This document shows positions 1-8,671 of a stretch of 48,995 nt of DNA, piece after piece. Location of the stretch: positions 1 to 48,995 of the forward strand of contig NZ_RHHS01000021.1 of the NCBI RefSeq assembly GCF_003710935.1, in the 5' to 3' direction. The stretch's first letter is position 1. Every line of letters starts with the position of its first letter. The DNA is from Brevibacillus gelatini (GTDB taxonomy: Bacteria; Bacillota; Bacilli; Brevibacillales; Brevibacillaceae). The position numbers were made by a program, and so were the translations under genes. Under the pieces are notes generated by a model. The model ran no database searches, was not told where the DNA came from, and saw only the letters and a program-made list of their open reading frames with translations.

Positions 1-305
1 ATTTTCGTATAAAAAGTCGACTTTGCGACTTAGAGATGCCCCCTTTGCATTTCAAAAACCTTGATAATCAATATTCCCATTTTGTGGATTTTAACTGATT
101 GGAGATTTCTGGACAGTCCCTAAAACTTGCCGTTACAAACAGCGCGGAGAGAGCCGTATCACAAGCAGGGCGAAGTTTTTCCAATATACCAAGAGCTGTC
201 TTCAAACCAAACAGGAAAAAATATGTGCATTTCGCACATATATCATGTTATACTCAATTATGTGCAAAACGCACATATTTTGAGTGAAAGAAGGGAACAA
301 TTACG
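1..305. other. Left-edge non-coding region with operators
   Basis: No convincing gene is seen in the first 305 bases. Two short overlapping frames (about 60 codons) have no ribosome-binding site and run through the operator region. The first 50 bases hold a degenerate hairpin (AAAGTCG, 6-base loop, CGACTT, then AGAGATGCCCCC) that resembles the perfect hairpin near 35925-35966. The last 85 bases carry the operators and ribosome-binding site of the next gene. Confidence 0.5.
221..276 (+). promoter_or_regulatory. Two MarR-type palindromic operators around a promoter
   Basis: Two inverted repeats share the half-site ATGTGC/GCACAT with a 5-base spacer: ATATGTGC-ATTTC-GCACATAT at 221-241 and ATGTGC-AAAAC-GCACAT at 260-276. 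Their centres are about 37 bp apart. A plausible -10 element TATACT (249-254) lies between them, so a bound dimer would block polymerase. Palindromes of this size are typical of MarR regulators, and a MarR gene is the second gene of the operon, so autoregulation is inferred. Confidence 0.75.
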
Positions 306-1259
306 ATGATGGCAGCTATTGTGAAGGAAAAGGGAACCCCCCCTGTACTGGGCCAATTTGATCCCCCTGTTGTGACAGAGGGGCACGTTATCGTTAACGT
401 TTCGGCGACAGCCTTGAGTCGAGTGAGTAAGTTCCGTTCACTTGGTATGCATTACTCATCTGAAGGCAACTTTCCAATGGTGGCCGGCATGGATGGTGTT
501 GGAACTTTGGAAGATGGGACTCGTGTTTACTTTGCGCTGCCTGCTTGGCCTTATGGCAGCTTGGCTGAACAAACTATGGTGAGTGAAAAGCTGCTTGTCC
601 CTTTGCCAGACGGCATTGATGACGTAACCGCGGCCGCGATAGCGAACCCGGCGATGTCTTCATGGGCGGCGTTGGTATTTAAAGCGGGCTTCAAGCCCGG
701 CCAAACTGTTTTGATTAATGGGGCCACTGGAGCATCGGGGAGTTTGGCGGTTCAGATCGCTAAGGGTCTGGGAGCCAAGAAAATTATTGTCACCGGGCGC
801 AACGAATCGAAATTACAAGCGCTTGAAGCCGATAAAGCAATTTCATTTGATATGACGGCAGAGAACGGACAGACCAGCTTTGAACATGCCCTAATGCCAG
901 TGTTTGCTGAAGGCGTTGATGTTGTATTGGATTATCTTTGGGGCGATAGCGCAATCGCCATCATGTCCGCTCTTGCTAAAATAAATACGGATCGTGCAAC
1001 CCGCTTTGTGAGCATTGGGACTGCAGCTGGCCAAGAAAGCATTCCATTGCCTTCATCCATTCTCCGGGCATCAACCATTGAACTGGTAGGCAGCGGGGGG
1101 AAGAGTGTTTCAAAAGCAGATATGTTATCCGCGGTGAAAGGGGTTTTTGAGATGGCCGCCAATGGTCAACTAGCCATTTCCACAACGGAGTTTGCTTTGG
1201 AGGCTATCGAAGCTGCGTGGAACGCTCCATTGACGCCGCGCCCGGTGATTAAGGTATAA
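306..1259 (+). CDS. Zinc-independent MDR-family NAD(P)H:quinone oxidoreductase-like protein
   Basis: This 317-residue protein belongs to the medium-chain dehydrogenase/reductase superfamily, quinone oxidoreductase (zeta-crystallin) branch. The N-terminal GroES-like half is followed by a Rossmann half with the nucleotide-binding stretch GATGASGSLAVQIAKGLGA around residues 139-157. No structural zinc cysteine cluster is seen. Such enzymes reduce quinones or enones with NADPH in the cytosol. The ATG at 306 follows the ribosome-binding site AAGGGA; a second ATG directly after could also serve. The marR gene begins 7 bases downstream, and two palindromic operators precede this gene. It is therefore probably an inducible detoxification enzyme released from repression by an electrophile or quinone. 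The exact substrate cannot be read from sequence. Confidence 0.85.
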   Translation: MMAAIVKEKGTPPVLGQFDPPVVTEGHVIVNVSATALSRVSKFRSLGMHYSSEGNFPMVAGMDGVGTLEDGTRVYFALPAWPYGSLAEQTMVSEKLLVPLPDGIDDVTAAAIANPAMSSWAALVFKAGFKPGQTVLINGATGASGSLAVQIAKGLGAKKIIVTGRNESKLQALEADKAISFDMTAENGQTSFEHALMPVFAEGVDVVLDYLWGDSAIAIMSALAKINTDRATRFVSIGTAAGQESIPLPSSILRASTIELVGSGGKSVSKADMLSAVKGVFEMAANGQLAISTTEFALEAIEAAWNAPLTPRPVIKV

Positions 1260-1266
1260 TAAATGC

Positions 1267-1701
1267 ATGGAACATGAAATTTTCAGAGCGCTAATTGACT
1301 TGGTTTCCCTTCTCAATCGGCCAGACCGTGATTTGAAAATGATTGCCAAGGCAGGTGTGAATTTGGAAGCGGCTGCCTTCCGCGTCTTGGTTGGGATCGC
1401 GCATCTCCCATCAACGAGTGTTGGTGAGTTGGCTGCCATGATGGGGAAAAGTTATTCGAGTGTCAGTCGGCAAATTGATAAGTTAGAGAATGCCGGGTTG
1501 GTTCGAACATATCCATCAAGTTCAGATTCGCGCATACGCGTGTCTGAATTGACGAAACACGGGGAGGAAATCATTGCAAAGATCAATCACACCCGTGAGC
1601 GCATGATGCAAGAAGCTTTGGCAGATTGGACTCGGGAGGATAAAGAAAGCTTATTGTTTCAGTTACGACATTTATACCAAACGATGAAGAGGCTAGACTA
1701 G
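1267..1701 (+). CDS. MarR-family transcriptional regulator
   Basis: A 144-residue winged-helix protein with the MarR layout: N-terminal dimerisation helix, recognition region near residues 55-80 (VGELAAMMGKSYSSVSRQIDKLE), a wing containing SDSRIRVSELTKHG, and a C-terminal dimerisation helix. The SDSR..R wing motif is characteristic of the family. The start at 1267 lies 7 bases after the oxidoreductase stop codon, so the two are cotranscribed and possibly translationally coupled; an ATG at 1263 is out of frame and stops at once. It most likely binds the paired ATGTGC palindromes at 221-276 and represses its own operon until an inducing ligand or oxidant is present. The ligand is unknown. Confidence 0.9.
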   Translation: MEHEIFRALIDLVSLLNRPDRDLKMIAKAGVNLEAAAFRVLVGIAHLPSTSVGELAAMMGKSYSSVSRQIDKLENAGLVRTYPSSSDSRIRVSELTKHGEEIIAKINHTRERMMQEALADWTREDKESLLFQLRHLYQTMKRLD

Positions 1702-1727
1702 TCCTCTTGCGTAAAGAGTGGTGCAAG

Positions 1728-1773
1728 ACAGCCCTTGTAACGGATGAAGGTCCGTTACAAGGGCTGTTTTTTG
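1728..1773 (+). terminator. Rho-independent terminator of the oxidoreductase-marR operon
   Basis: A perfect 17-bp stem (ACAGCCCTTGTAACGGA with its complement) closes a 6-base loop and is followed directly by a T-run. It lies 27 bp after the marR stop codon. Confidence 0.95.
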
Positions 1774-1810
1774 CTGCTTGCTCGATCTCCCCCAAGCAAG
1801 GAGATTGGTG

Positions 1811-1840
1811 AAAAACAAGGACAGCTATCGAAGCTGCCCT
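1811..1840 (-). terminator. Terminator of the SEC-C protein gene
   Basis: Read on the reverse strand, AGGGCAGCT, a 5-base loop and AGCTGTCCT form a 9-bp stem (one G-T pair) followed by TTGTTTTT. It lies 46 bp past the stop codon of the reverse-strand gene. Confidence 0.8.
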
Positions 1841-1886
1841 ATTCATTTTCCAAAGTAAAATGATGGGAACTGAGTTAAGCAGGTCA

Positions 1887-3266
1887 TCATCTCCTGCCAA
1901 CCGCCGTATGCTTCTTCAACCACTGAAGCAATTTCCCCTCGCGCCGCCAAAGATGGTAGTTGGCATCAACATACATAATGGCTTCGTTTGTATCGCCATG
2001 ACCATAATAATCTGGCGCCTGGCCAGGCAATTTTTTTCGACCCAAGAGAAAATCAATGACGTGGGGATTCTGCTGAACGGCCTTATCCAGTAAATGATCC
2101 AGTTTTGCAGAAAGCCCATTTTTCTTGTACGCAAGCAGCAGACGACTGTAATTCATGTAAGCACTGTTTTCTTCATAGGTTTCTAATAGTCGCGATGCTT
2201 TTTCAAACTTGTTCAACTCAATGTAGATGGACAGCAAAGAGTAGCGGACTCCTTGGTTATCGTTAGGGTTAAGATCGAGCATTTCTGCAAATTCTTTTTC
2301 AGCTAGCTCTAATTGTCCTGCCACCAAAAGGCAATTGGCGTAGCCTTCCTTTGAACGCATATACGGGCGGGTGTGAATCAGTCCCCAAAAATGGCCGCGA
2401 TCTTCATGAAAACTTCTCAAGCCAAGCTCTCGCTCCCCGGCTTCTTTTCCTTGTTTGTAAAATTGAATAGCCTCCTCCAGATCACCACTTGATTCAGCGA
2501 GGATGTTATAGGCATCCGGACTGTCTGGATAGAGTTGAATCGCTTGTATGGCCAGTTCCACTCGTTTTGAAGCAGAAGGTTCTTCCCACGCATCATAGAG
2601 GAGATTTTGTGCCATCTCTTTTGGATCGAGGGATGCGTTTTTAGTCTGACGAGCCTGGCCAGAGAGATGAGCGTTGATAAACTCATGCAGTTGTTCCGTT
2701 GATTCAAACTCTTTTCCCTTAACCATGTTTGTAATCTCGTACATAGCCCTTTCTGCAGAAAGAAGAGGTGTATGGGTATGTGCTTGCTGGCTGTTGTTTT
2801 CTTGAAAAATGGTATCGAACAACCATTCCTCATTGAAAATTTCCTGCGCACGTTTGGAGATCGTTGCTACCGAGACACCGTATTTTTCCGATAACGCAGA
2901 TTGTGTCACAGGAAGGTCCAGTATTTGGGCAACACAGTATTCAACGGCAGCTTCCATGGCACCAGTTTTCTTTACAATGGGACGAATATTGTTTGCGAAC
3001 AGATTCCAAAGTTGAATGGCGAAAGCAATAACACTGGGTTCATACTGGGGATACATGGAATGGACGATGTTTCGGGCTATCAGCTCATATTGCTCATGAT
3101 CCCAATCAAATTCCTCTTCCATGAATAAAAAAAGAAGGGCTTTGGAATCTTGAGGCGCTGATAGTGAATAACTTCTGAGTTCGTCTTGAGGTAGACAACA
3201 TTTTTTGTACTTTTTCCCGCTTCCGCATGGGCAGGGATCGTTTCTGCCGACTTTCAAATGGATCAC
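1887..3266 (-). CDS. SEC-C zinc-motif protein with HTH-like segment and TPR-like repeats
   Basis: A 459-residue protein that begins almost at once with a SEC-C zinc-binding motif ([16 protein letters not shown], cysteines 12, 14, 23 and 24). In SecA this motif binds zinc and SecB; it also occurs in many uncharacterised proteins. Residues about 121-143 ([20 protein letters not shown]) look like a helix-turn-helix. From about residue 210 to 420 there are TPR-like helical repeats, for example around [22 protein letters not shown]. The chosen start is GTG at 3264-3266; the nearby AGGGAA is very close, so a TTG three codons in is an alternative. The gene stands alone with its own terminator. Function is unknown; the parts suggest a cytosolic adaptor or regulator. 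Confidence 0.75.
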   Translation of the reverse strand: MIHLKVGRNDPCPCGSGKKYKKCCLPQDELRSYSLSAPQDSKALLFLFMEEEFDWDHEQYELIARNIVHSMYPQYEPSVIAFAIQLWNLFANNIRPIVKKTGAMEAAVEYCVAQILDLPVTQSALSEKYGVSVATISKRAQEIFNEEWLFDTIFQENNSQQAHTHTPLLSAERAMYEITNMVKGKEFESTEQLHEFINAHLSGQARQTKNASLDPKEMAQNLLYDAWEEPSASKRVELAIQAIQLYPDSPDAYNILAESSGDLEEAIQFYKQGKEAGERELGLRSFHEDRGHFWGLIHTRPYMRSKEGYANCLLVAGQLELAEKEFAEMLDLNPNDNQGVRYSLLSIYIELNKFEKASRLLETYEENSAYMNYSRLLLAYKKNGLSAKLDHLLDKAVQQNPHVIDFLLGRKKLPGQAPDYYGHGDTNEAIMYVDANYHLWRREGKLLQWLKKHTAVGRR

Positions 3267-3839
3267 TTCCCTCGTGCTACATATTCGTTGCTACCAGTAT
3301 ATCATAGGTCTATGATGTTCTTTTGAGTTGTTTCGCAATAAAGGCTTGCAATAGCGAATGAAGAAAGAATAAATAGCGAATAAATAAGGAACCAAATCGT
3401 GCAGCCGAAACAGGCAACCCAATTCCATTTCCCAAGGCAAACCCACCCATAACGCCCAAAAAGCGAATTTTTCTATATTGTAATTTATGTTAAAAAATGG
3501 AATAAACCTCGCAAAAAACCCGCCAAAAACCAAAGCAACGTCGGTACGCCAAACCGGGTAAAGGCATTGGTTTTTGCGTAATTACAAGGTTTTTTGCGAT
3601 GTTTTTTAGCTCTCCCTACAAAAAGTATGCCATTACTAAAATTTACTGTATCTTTAATAGCATATAACTATCAATATATAGCAAATATTTTATTCTAAAG
3701 ACAAAAGTGATACACTATATAACAGGTTGTAATTATTCCAGAAAAGGTGTGTACTAGGTAGCACCCTGACTTGCAACGGGGCCAGATCAGGAGCCGCCTG
3801 CATCTTTTCTCCAAATACGAGCGAGTTAGGACGGTAAAA
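3267..3839. other. AT-rich intergenic region with structured mqo leader
   Basis: This 573-bp gap holds AT-rich sequence and no supported gene. An 80-codon reverse frame at 3291-3533 is aromatic-rich, lacks a ribosome-binding site and is probably chance. From about 3755 to 3815 the sequence becomes GC-rich and can fold: CCTGA pairs with TCAGG around a 17-base loop, and GGAG pairs with CTCC further down. The likely promoter is the AT-rich stretch near 3690-3720, which would give mqo an untranslated leader of over 100 bases. Confidence 0.4.
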
Positions 3840-5342
3840 ATGAGTAACAGACAAATGCAAACAGACGTTATCTTAATTGGTGCCGGCATCATGAGTGCGA
3901 CTCTAGGTTCACTGCTGAAAGAATTAGTACCAGACTGGAAAATTACAGTGTTTGAAAAGCTCTCCAAAGCAGGAGAGGAAAGCTCCAACGAATGGAACAA
4001 TGCCGGAACCGGACATGCCGCACTTTGTGAGCTGAACTACACAAGTGAAAAGAAAGACGGATCGATCGACATTAGCAAGGCGATCAAGATCAACGAGCAG
4101 TTCCAGGTTTCCATGCAGTTTTGGGCTCATCTCGTAAACAGCAAGCTGATTCGCAATCCGCAAGACTTCATTATGCCATTGCCGCACATGAGCATGGTGC
4201 AAGGCGAGAAAAACGTAGCGTTTTTGAAGAAGCGTTTCGAAGCGATGTCCCAAAATCCGCTGTTCCAAGGCATGGAGTTTTCCGATGACCCGGAAAAACT
4301 GAAGGAATGGATTCCGCTCGTGATGGAAGGCCGTACTTCGAATGAGCCAATCGCAGCCACGAAGATCGACACAGGAACAGACGTCAACTTCGGGGCTTTG
4401 ACGCGGATGTTGTTTGACCACCTGAAGGCGCAAAACGTTGAAGTAAATTATGAGCATAGCGTTGAAGATATTAAACGTGCCAGCGACGGCTCGTGGGAAT
4501 TGAAAGTGAAAAACCTGAAAAACGGCATCGTGCAACGCCACAAGGCGAAGTTTGTCTTTATCGGTGGCGGTGGCGGAAGTCTGCATTTGCTGCAAAAATC
4601 CGGCATTCCGGAAGGGAAGCGCATTGGCGGATTCCCGGTAAGCGGTATCTTCATGGTTTGTAAAAACCCGGAAATTGTGGCGAAGCATCATGCAAAAGTA
4701 TACGGAAAAGCCAAGGTTGGCGCTCCGCCGATGTCTGTGCCGCACTTGGACACACGTTATATCGATGGCAAGAAATCGTTGCTGTTTGGACCTTTTGCCG
4801 GGTTCTCGCCGAAGTTTTTGAAAACCGGCTCCATGTTCGATTTGATTACTTCGGTCAAACCGAACAACGTGCTGACGATGTTGGCAGCAGGCGCAAAAGA
4901 GATGGCGCTTACAAAGTACCTGATTCAGCAAGTCATGCTGTCCAAAGAGCAGCGTATGGCAGAGCTGCGCGAGTTTATCCCGAACGCGAAGAGCGAGGAC
5001 TGGGATTTGGTCGTGGCCGGACAGCGCGTGCAGGTTATCAAGGACACCGAGGCAGGCGGAAAAGGAACACTGCAGTTTGGTACAGAAGTCATTACGTCGG
5101 CGGACGGCTCGATTGCGGCGCTGTTGGGTGCTTCTCCGGGAGCTTCCACTGCCGTGTCCGTCATGCTTGAGGTCATTAAAAAATGCTTCCCGCAGCATAT
5201 GAACGAGTGGGAAGCGAAAATCAAAGAAATGATTCCTTCTTATGGCGTGTCATTGATGGACAACCCAGAGCTGTTGCATGAAATTCACTCCTACACAGCA
5301 AAGGCGCTGGGACTCGACAAAAAAGTGGCTGTCGCCCGGTAG
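3840..5342 (+). CDS. mqo: Malate:quinone oxidoreductase
   Basis: This 500-residue flavoprotein oxidises L-malate to oxaloacetate and passes electrons to membrane quinone, a peripheral-membrane alternative to soluble malate dehydrogenase. The N-terminal FAD-binding signature [10 protein letters not shown] starts at residue 14 and is typical of Mqo, as are [19 protein letters not shown] near residues 53-71 and the glycine-rich [13 protein letters not shown] segment. The length matches the family. The start ATG at 3840 follows AGGACGG; an upstream in-frame TTG at 3771 would add 23 residues with no homology-like character, so it was rejected. The gene is monocistronic, with a structured leader upstream and a clear terminator downstream. 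Confidence 0.95.
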   Translation: MSNRQMQTDVILIGAGIMSATLGSLLKELVPDWKITVFEKLSKAGEESSNEWNNAGTGHAALCELNYTSEKKDGSIDISKAIKINEQFQVSMQFWAHLVNSKLIRNPQDFIMPLPHMSMVQGEKNVAFLKKRFEAMSQNPLFQGMEFSDDPEKLKEWIPLVMEGRTSNEPIAATKIDTGTDVNFGALTRMLFDHLKAQNVEVNYEHSVEDIKRASDGSWELKVKNLKNGIVQRHKAKFVFIGGGGGSLHLLQKSGIPEGKRIGGFPVSGIFMVCKNPEIVAKHHAKVYGKAKVGAPPMSVPHLDTRYIDGKKSLLFGPFAGFSPKFLKTGSMFDLITSVKPNNVLTMLAAGAKEMALTKYLIQQVMLSKEQRMAELREFIPNAKSEDWDLVVAGQRVQVIKDTEAGGKGTLQFGTEVITSADGSIAALLGASPGASTAVSVMLEVIKKCFPQHMNEWEAKIKEMIPSYGVSLMDNPELLHEIHSYTAKALGLDKKVAVAR

Positions 5343-5370
5343 CCAGCCAGTAATCCATATAAGAGCGAAG

Positions 5371-5414
5371 CGGTCTTTTCCCTGCGATCTGTAGGGGGAA
5401 GGCCGTTTGTTTTT
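5371..5414 (+). terminator. Terminator of mqo
   Basis: The arms CGGTCTTTTCCCT and AGGGGGAAGGCCG pair over 13 bp (three G-T pairs), followed by TTTGTTTTT. It starts 29 bp after the mqo stop codon. Confidence 0.9.
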
Positions 5415-5566
5415 CCCATACCTGGCCGGATTTCGGTCGTGCTCTTTGCGGGCATGGCGAGGGTGGAATGGCAGGATACGAGAAATATATTTTATCTGTC
5501 ATATATTTTTTAATTTAATATAATCTGAATATATTGATTTACCAACAGTTTTTCTTGTGAATACAA

Positions 5567-5595
5567 TTGTTATTATCAGAAAAACATATTACAAT
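5567..5595 (+). promoter_or_regulatory. Strong sigma-A-type promoter
   Basis: TTGTTA (5567-5572), a 17-bp spacer and TACAAT (5590-5595) form a near-consensus promoter with expected start near 5602. It serves the possible small gene at 5640 and probably the permease further on. Confidence 0.75.
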
Positions 5596-5639
5596 AAACA
5601 AGTGTTTCTGGAGTAAAGCGCTAAAAGGGGGAGAGAATA

Positions 5640-5717
5640 ATCTTACCAACTATTGGGAATGCTTTATTAGAAGCACTACAGGATGTAGCGGAACGTTTTT
5701 TTATCAAGAAAAACTGA
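5640..5717 (+). CDS. Putative 25-residue amphipathic peptide with non-AUG start
   Basis: The very strong ribosome-binding sequence AAAAGGGGGAG (5624-5634) lies about 20-30 bases after a near-consensus promoter. At normal spacing there is no ATG, GTG or TTG, only ATA (5637) or ATC (5640). From ATC the frame runs 25 codons to TGA at 5715 and encodes a short peptide containing GNALLEALQDVAERFF followed by a basic tail. The hydrophobic and charged residues alternate like an amphipathic helix. The amino acid permease begins 86 bp downstream with no terminator between, so this may be a leader peptide, a small membrane-associated partner, or a gene that has lost its start codon. Translation is inferred, not shown. 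Confidence 0.35.
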   Translation: MLPTIGNALLEALQDVAERFFIKKN

Positions 5718-5803
5718 TCGCCTGCTCATGATGTGTAGATTAGGTAGTGTTCATAGCTTTCCTAAATTACAGCTAGTGATAGCAGAGAGGAAGAAGAACC
5801 GAA

Positions 5804-7192
5804 GTGGAAAAGAAAGAATTAAACAGGGGTCTGGAAACGCGTCACATTCAAATGATCGCTTTGGGCGGCACAATTGGCGTAGGACTCTTTATGGGCTCGG
5901 CAAGCACCATTCAATGGACAGGTCCATCCGTCATGCTTGCTTATGCAATAGTAGGAATCTTTATATTTTTTATCATGCGCGCCATGGGGGAAATGCTGTA
6001 TGTTGAGCCGAGCACCGGGTCGTTCGCGACGTTTGGCTACAAGTACATTCATCCATTGGCTGGTTACTTGACGGCCTGGAGCAACTGGTTCCAGTGGGTC
6101 GTCGTGGGGATGTCGGAGATTATCGCTGTCGGGGCGTACATGAAATACTGGTTCCCGGATTTGCCAGCATGGATTCCAGGGATTATTGCCATGCTGATTC
6201 TCGGGGCAGCGAACTTGTTCTCTGTGAAGTCGTTTGGTGAATTTGAGTTTTGGTTTGCCATGATTAAAATTGTGACGATCGTCTTGATGATTGTTGCCGG
6301 AATTGGCCTGATTTTCTTCGGTTTTGGCAACGGCGGCAATGCCATCGGGTTGTCGAATCTGTGGGAACATGGCGGCTTTTTTGCTGGAGGCTGGACAGGC
6401 TTTTTCTTCGCTTTGTCATTGGTAATCGGGGCTTATCAAGGTGTTGAATTGATCGGGATTACGGCTGGTGAGGCAAAAGATCCGAAGAAAACATTGACGA
6501 GTGCCATTCAAAGCATCATTTGGCGTATTCTCATTTTCTACATCGGTGCCATTTTTGTAATTGTAACCGTTTACCCTTGGGATCAATTGCAGACAATTGG
6601 CAGCCCGTTCGTGGCAACGTTCGCGAAAATCGGGATTACAGCGGCAGCAGGATTCATCAACTTTGTCGTTATCACGGCAGCGATGTCCGGCTGCAACAGC
6701 GGTATTTACAGTGCGGGACGCATGCTGTATACGCTGGGTGTTAACGGACAAGCTCCGAAAATTTTCACCAAACTGTCCCATAACGGTGTGCCGCTTTTGG
6801 GTACGATTGGCGTGCTGATCGGTTTGGGTGTCGGCGTTATTTTGAGCTATATCGCGCCGGAAAATCTGTTTGTATATGTGTACAGCGCAAGCGTGCTGCC
6901 AGGAATGGTTCCGTGGTTTGTCATTCTTATCAGCCAAATCCGCTTCCGCAAACAAAGAGCGGCAGAGCTTAGCAATCATCCGTTCAAGATGCCGCTGGCT
7001 CCACTGACCAACTACATCACGATTGCCTTTTTGCTGATGGTACTGGTCGGTATGTGGATCAACGATGAAACACGCGTCTCGCTGATTGCGGGTATTGTGT
7101 TCCTGGGCATCATGACGATCACCTTTTACGCTTTTGGCATTGGCAAGGCGGCTCCGCTTGATGAACAGGCTGGGGAAGGCAAGCGAAAATAA
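5804..7192 (+). CDS. Amino acid permease (APC superfamily, AAT family)
   Basis: A 462-residue integral membrane protein with about 12 transmembrane helices. The N-terminal stretch [19 protein letters not shown] is the hallmark of the AAT branch of the APC superfamily, whose members (such as AapA, YtnA, LysP, GabP) use the proton gradient to import amino acids; the conserved segment [20 protein letters not shown] follows. Substrate cannot be fixed from sequence; the pattern is closest to alanine/serine/glycine-type permeases by general resemblance. The start is GTG at 5804, preceded by AGGAAG at about 10 bases. A strong promoter lies at 5567-5595 with a possible small peptide gene between. A perfect 13-bp hairpin terminator follows. 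Confidence 0.85.
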   Translation: MEKKELNRGLETRHIQMIALGGTIGVGLFMGSASTIQWTGPSVMLAYAIVGIFIFFIMRAMGEMLYVEPSTGSFATFGYKYIHPLAGYLTAWSNWFQWVVVGMSEIIAVGAYMKYWFPDLPAWIPGIIAMLILGAANLFSVKSFGEFEFWFAMIKIVTIVLMIVAGIGLIFFGFGNGGNAIGLSNLWEHGGFFAGGWTGFFFALSLVIGAYQGVELIGITAGEAKDPKKTLTSAIQSIIWRILIFYIGAIFVIVTVYPWDQLQTIGSPFVATFAKIGITAAAGFINFVVITAAMSGCNSGIYSAGRMLYTLGVNGQAPKIFTKLSHNGVPLLGTIGVLIGLGVGVILSYIAPENLFVYVYSASVLPGMVPWFVILISQIRFRKQRAAELSNHPFKMPLAPLTNYITIAFLLMVLVGMWINDETRVSLIAGIVFLGIMTITFYAFGIGKAAPLDEQAGEGKRK

Positions 7193-7207
7193 TCATTTAC
7201 ATGCATC

Positions 7208-7251
7208 AACGATAGGGACATTGGCGACGGTGTCCCTATCGTTTTATTTTT
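7208..7251 (+). terminator. Terminator of the permease gene
   Basis: A perfect 13-bp stem (AACGATAGGGACA and its complement) with a 10-base loop, followed by TTATTTTT. Confidence 0.95.
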
Positions 7252-7350
7252 GTGCGGAAAAAATGGGGCAGAACACTTGCAGGCTTGAAATTTAATTTCG
7301 AGAATCTTAAAATAAAAATAATGATGCGAAACAGTGAGGAGGCTTTTTGC

Positions 7351-8400
7351 GTGGAAATCGGGGTAAGCACCTTTGTAGAAACGACGCCGGACCCACAAAC
7401 CGGCGAGGTCATCAGCCATGCGCAGCGTTTGCGCGAAGTGGTCGAGGAAATTGTGTTGGCGGACCAGGTAGGACTTGATGTGTTTGGCGTTGGCGAGCAT
7501 CACCGGAAAGACTTCGCGGCATCTTCTCCTGCGATGGTGCTGGCAGCGGCTGCGCCGCAGACCAGGCGGATCCGATTGACGAGTGCCGTTACCGTGCTGT
7601 CCTCGGACGATCCGGTGCGTGTCTTTCAGGATTTTGCAACGCTCGATGCGCTCTCGAACGGACGGGCGGAAATCATGGCCGGGAGAGGGTCTTTTATCGA
7701 GTCGTTTCCGCTGTTCGGCTATGATTTGAACGATTACGATGAACTGTTCGAAGAAAAGCTGGAATTGCTGCTGAAAATCTGCGCGTCGGAAAAAGTGACC
7801 TGGAGCGGCAAGCATCGGCCTGCCATCCATAATCTCGGGATTTATCCTCGGCCTGTCCAGGACCCGCTGCCTGTCTGGATTGGCAGCGGCGGCAACACAC
7901 AATCGGTTATTCGCGCCGGACTGCTGGGGCTTCCGCTCGTTCTCGCCATTATTGGCGGCCGTCCGGTGCAGTTTGCGCCGCTGGTCGAATTGTACAAGCG
8001 CGCGGCGATCCAAGGCGGTCACGATCCCCGCAAGCTGAAGGTGGCTTCCCACTCGCACGGTTTCATTGATTGGGATACGGAGACGGCAGCCGACAAGTTT
8101 TTCCCGTCTACCCAGTATGTCATGAACGTCCTGGGACGGGAGCGCGGCTGGGGGCATTACGACCGCGCAAGCTTTGATGCGGCCAGAAGCTTTGAAGGCG
8201 CTCTGTATGTCGGCGACCCGGAAACGGTAGCGGCGAAGATCGTTCACCTGCGCAAACAGGTCGGGATTACCCGCTTCATGCTGCACGTCCCTGTAGGAAC
8301 GATGCCGCACGATCAGGTCATGCAGGCCATTCGGCTCTTGGGCACCGAGGTGGCGCCGCGCGTGCGCGAAGAGGTAGCGAAGTGGGAAGCGGCGGAGTGA
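7351..8400 (+). CDS. LLM-class flavin-dependent oxidoreductase
   Basis: A 349-residue luciferase-like TIM-barrel protein. Members use reduced FMN or F420 to oxidise diverse substrates. Diagnostic segments are the N-terminal EIGVSTFVETTPDP, the GVGEHHRKDFAASSPAMVLAA region near residues 47-66, and SNGRAEIMAGRGSF near residue 100. The GTG start at 7351 is chosen because GAGGAGG lies 7 bases upstream; an ATG 27 bases earlier has no ribosome-binding site. The gene stands alone between two terminators. The EHH-ASSP-GRGS pattern is that of FMN-type monooxygenases of unknown substrate, so a specific name is not justified. Confidence 0.85.
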   Translation: MEIGVSTFVETTPDPQTGEVISHAQRLREVVEEIVLADQVGLDVFGVGEHHRKDFAASSPAMVLAAAAPQTRRIRLTSAVTVLSSDDPVRVFQDFATLDALSNGRAEIMAGRGSFIESFPLFGYDLNDYDELFEEKLELLLKICASEKVTWSGKHRPAIHNLGIYPRPVQDPLPVWIGSGGNTQSVIRAGLLGLPLVLAIIGGRPVQFAPLVELYKRAAIQGGHDPRKLKVASHSHGFIDWDTETAADKFFPSTQYVMNVLGRERGWGHYDRASFDAARSFEGALYVGDPETVAAKIVHLRKQVGITRFMLHVPVGTMPHDQVMQAIRLLGTEVAPRVREEVAKWEAAE

Positions 8401-8471
8401 GCCAGTCGTCAGAAGCATAGTCTGCTCTGTCCGGGGAAGTTCCGCGTGACAGCAGAAAGGCAAGTTGGATG

Positions 8472-8502
8472 AGGCGGAAGCAGGCAGATGCTCCGCCTTT
8501 TT
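8472..8502 (+). terminator. Terminator after the LLM oxidoreductase gene
   Basis: AGGCGGA pairs with TCCGCCT (7 bp, extended by GC across a bulge) and is followed by five T residues. Confidence 0.75.
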
Positions 8503-8671
8503 CACTTTGGATGGGACAAGACAGAATGCTCAGGCGAATGAACGCTTTTTCCGGAATGGGATGAATTAACGGTTTCAAAGAACTGGAAGGTAGGGTATAT
8601 TCCTAGATGAGCATAAATACCTATTTCTGTAGTTGGATGACCTATTATCAAGCGTTCGGGGAGGCAGCATT

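Noticed and set aside
99..309. Two overlapping 60-codon frames before the first oxidoreductase gene
   Set aside because: Both cross the operator palindromes and promoter and lack start signals; a decayed gene remnant is possible but not supported.
3291..3533. 80-codon aromatic-rich reverse frame in the AT-rich gap
   Set aside because: No ribosome-binding site, no domain and repeated simple-sequence stretches; probably chance.
3750..3839. Known riboswitch class upstream of mqo
   Set aside because: The sequence was compared from memory with SAM, THF, c-di-GMP, fluoride, glutamine, ZTP and preQ1 consensus cores and none fits, so only an unassigned leader is reported.
3924..5198. Long open frame of about 424 codons on the strand opposite mqo
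   Set aside because: It is antisense to a full-length, clearly recognised gene, has no ribosome-binding site and a His/Arg/Gln-rich composition typical of a shadow frame.
7126..8505. 459-codon open frame opposite the luciferase-like oxidoreductase gene
   Set aside because: It runs across two terminators and the 3' end of the permease gene; no ribosome-binding site.
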